A stretch of 6,639 nt of DNA from DAOPXV01 sp035352535 (GTDB lineage Bacteria; Muiribacteriota; UBA9980): assembly GCA_964545075.1 (NCBI GenBank), contig CAZJFS010000214.1, forward strand, positions 1 through 6,639, read 5' to 3'. Shown here in pieces: positions 5,422 to 6,639 of the stretch. Position 1 is the stretch's first letter. Each line of letters opens with the position of its first letter. The notes under the pieces are model-generated. The model was not told the DNA's origin. It made no database searches and saw nothing but the letters and a program-made list of their open reading frames with translations. The position numbers were made by a program, and so were the translations under genes.

Positions 5422-6240
5422 TCAGCCGTATATCTCTCGGACGAATGAGAGCGCTTTTTCTATTGTTTCGAGCCTTCCGGAGGCGCCGGGCTTTTTCATT
5501 TCTATCGAGCCCCATCCGGCGTAGTCGCTTTTCTTCAGCGCCAATGATATTTTTTCGTGCGTTCCGCGCCTTGCGTCATTTAAAACGGGATCGAGGCCCG
5601 GCGCGCTTATATGAACATGAGCCGCCATGGACGCGAACGCTCCCGCCGATGAGTCCGGTTCTTCTCCGTTCATGATTATGGCGCCGGTGTCGATGTGAAG
5701 CGCGAAGCCTGAATCGTTTACTTTTTTAACGAAGTATGCGGCTTCTCGCGTTGTGTTTATAAAATCGGTTCCATATGCGGCCGGGTTGGGTTCGATGCAG
5801 AGCTTCGCGCCATGCGCCGAGGCGAAGCGGCCGATTTCTCCGAAAAAATCCAGCGCTATAGTTGCGGCCGCGTTTTTATCCATCCCCGCGCTGTCGCGGT
5901 TTTTAGGCGAACCGAAAACGAGCGGTGAAATCCCGAGCCGTTCCGCGAATAATATCATATTCTTTAAATATTCTAAAGTTTGAATTCGCGTTTCGGCGGG
6001 TCCGAAAATTTTCAGATCGGGCCTTCCGAATAAAAGCGCCTGCATCGCGACGGGCCTGATGCCGTAAAGCAAAAGTCCGCTCACGAATTTTGAAATGTCG
6101 CCGGCCGAGGCTTCGAAAGGTTTTTCAAAAACGCGGCCCGGGGCGACTTCCAGGCCGCTGAAGCCGTGCTTGCGCATAAGCTTGAAAACCGCTTCGTCCT
6201 CGTTTGGGTCCCAGGCTATATTAGAAATCGCTAATTTCAT
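5422..6240 (-). CDS. Sugar isomerase/epimerase-like TIM-barrel protein (xylose-isomerase-like, AP-endonuclease family 2 fold), 272 residues
   Basis: Short strand-helix repeats along the protein fit a TIM barrel: MKLAISNIAWD at the start, GFSGLEVAP (26-34), LGISPLVFGSP (102-112), GAKLCIEPNP (144-153), FALHIDTGAI (179-188), HVHISAPG (208-215) and GWGSIEMKK (242-250). Likely metal ligands are E150, D184, H210 and E247, the pattern of the xylose-isomerase-like superfamily, which isomerises or epimerises free or phosphorylated sugars using a divalent cation. Length is normal for the superfamily, which also includes IolE and hydroxypyruvate isomerase; no precise substrate can be assigned. The start is well supported by AAGGAAG five bases before the ATG. 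It follows the epimerase-like gene by 73 bp and precedes the membrane protein by one base, so it lies inside the same unit and probably helps make a cluster-specific sugar. Cytoplasmic; no signal peptide. Confidence 0.83.
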   Translation of the reverse strand: MKLAISNIAWDPNEDEAVFKLMRKHGFSGLEVAPGRVFEKPFEASAGDISKFVSGLLLYGIRPVAMQALLFGRPDLKIFGPAETRIQTLEYLKNMILFAERLGISPLVFGSPKNRDSAGMDKNAAATIALDFFGEIGRFASAHGAKLCIEPNPAAYGTDFINTTREAAYFVKKVNDSGFALHIDTGAIIMNGEEPDSSAGAFASMAAHVHISAPGLDPVLNDARRGTHEKISLALKKSDYAGWGSIEMKKPGASGRLETIEKALSFVREIYG

Positions 6241-6245
6241 AATAA

Positions 6246-6252
6246 CTTCCTT
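6246..6252 (-). promoter_or_regulatory. Ribosome binding site of the isomerase-like gene
   Basis: The minus strand reads AAGGAAG, with five bases before the ATG at 6240. It fixes the start, which also gives the correct first barrel strand. Confidence 0.65.
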
Positions 6253-6313
6253 AATGTTCTTCCGTATTTACCGGTATAAATCCAGGCGAAACAAGAAAGA
6301 ACCTTAAATATTA

Positions 6314-6639
6314 TTATATGCCGGCTTCCGAATTTTTGAAATAAAGTTTCAACTGCTCTATTATTTCGAGCTTGCCGTACATATAGCCTTTGTTTCCGCC
6401 ATAGAGGCCGGCATGAACCGTTTTAATGTCATAATTGAAAGGCATTTTCGATGTCACGTTATCAAATTCGATGCCGAGGCATTTTCGCGCGAGCTCTGCT
6501 GCGCCCAGCGGTTCGACGGCAAAATTTATTAGTTTTACGTCGTTTTCAAGCGCTTTTTTTATGTCCGGCCATAAGTTTTCAAGCCAGTAGAACTGAAACT
6601 TACTGTCTTTATGCGTGAATGAAAGGCTGGTGAACCCAA
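6314..6639 (-). CDS. C-terminal part of a probable NAD(P)-dependent sugar epimerase/dehydratase (5' end beyond the right edge)
   Basis: Reading leftwards from 6637, one frame stays open for 107 codons and ends with TAA at 6316-6314; the other two minus frames close within 27 codons. The visible stretch contains FQFYWLENLWPDIKKAL (14-30), VKLINFAVEPLGAAELA (34-50), then a Gly/Tyr-rich segment (GLYGGNKGYMYGKL, 77-90) and ends in NSEAGI. This resembles the substrate-binding C-terminal half of extended short-chain dehydrogenases found in polysaccharide clusters, where a sugar-nucleotide epimerase or dehydratase is expected. The NAD-binding Rossmann part, which would prove it, is outside the window, so the family call rests on memory of C-terminal patterns and on the neighbouring sugar isomerase-like gene 73 bp downstream. 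That the segment is coding is much surer than its family. Confidence 0.6.
   Translation of the reverse strand, partial: GFTSLSFTHKDSKFQFYWLENLWPDIKKALENDVKLINFAVEPLGAAELARKCLGIEFDNVTSKMPFNYDIKTVHAGLYGGNKGYMYGKLEIIEQLKLYFKNSEAGI

Overview
The window is a bacterial, surface-polysaccharide-type gene neighbourhood. Every convincing gene lies on the minus strand, so transcription runs from the right edge to the left. Base composition is mixed: GC-containing codons such as GCG, GCC, CGC and TCG sit beside many AAA, TTT and ATA codons and long A/T runs. Together with GTG starts and short intergenic gaps this suggests an uncultured bacterium, for example from a candidate phylum such as Elusimicrobiota or Omnitrophota. 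That placement is only an impression; the sequence contains no phylogenetic marker. The predicted secreted protein at the left edge shows that the cell exports proteins across its membrane.

Layout in order of transcription: (1) 6639-6314, the C-terminal part of a protein resembling NAD(P)-dependent sugar epimerases/dehydratases, cut by the window edge. (2) 6240-5422, a TIM-barrel sugar isomerase/epimerase-like protein with its metal-ligand residues in place. (3) 5420-3414, one base further on, a 668-residue polytopic membrane protein with a large extracytoplasmic domain after its first membrane helix, probably a glycan transferase or polymerase. (4) 3340-2537, a soluble family-2 glycosyltransferase. 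(5) A 219-bp gap, the largest in the window, which holds a near-symmetric AT-rich inverted repeat carrying a good promoter for the next gene, a mirror-image -10 on the other strand, and a possible frameshifted gene remnant on the plus strand. (6) 2317-1196, an FAD-dependent oxidoreductase of the D-amino-acid-oxidase type with a four-cysteine insertion. (7) 1199-264, overlapping it by 4 bases, a family-2 glycosyltransferase with two C-terminal membrane helices (GtrB/DPM1 architecture). (8) 194-1, the start of a secreted protein of unknown function.

Working model (inference): the epimerase-like and isomerase-like enzymes and the FAD enzyme make or modify an unusual sugar. The GtrB-like enzyme loads a sugar onto a polyprenyl phosphate or another membrane acceptor, the soluble transferase adds a further residue, and the polytopic protein acts on the extracytoplasmic side. 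The FAD enzyme and the GtrB-like transferase form their own two-gene unit with its own promoter and coupled translation, so they probably act on the same substrate. No tRNA, rRNA, CRISPR array, insertion sequence or intact mobile element was seen.
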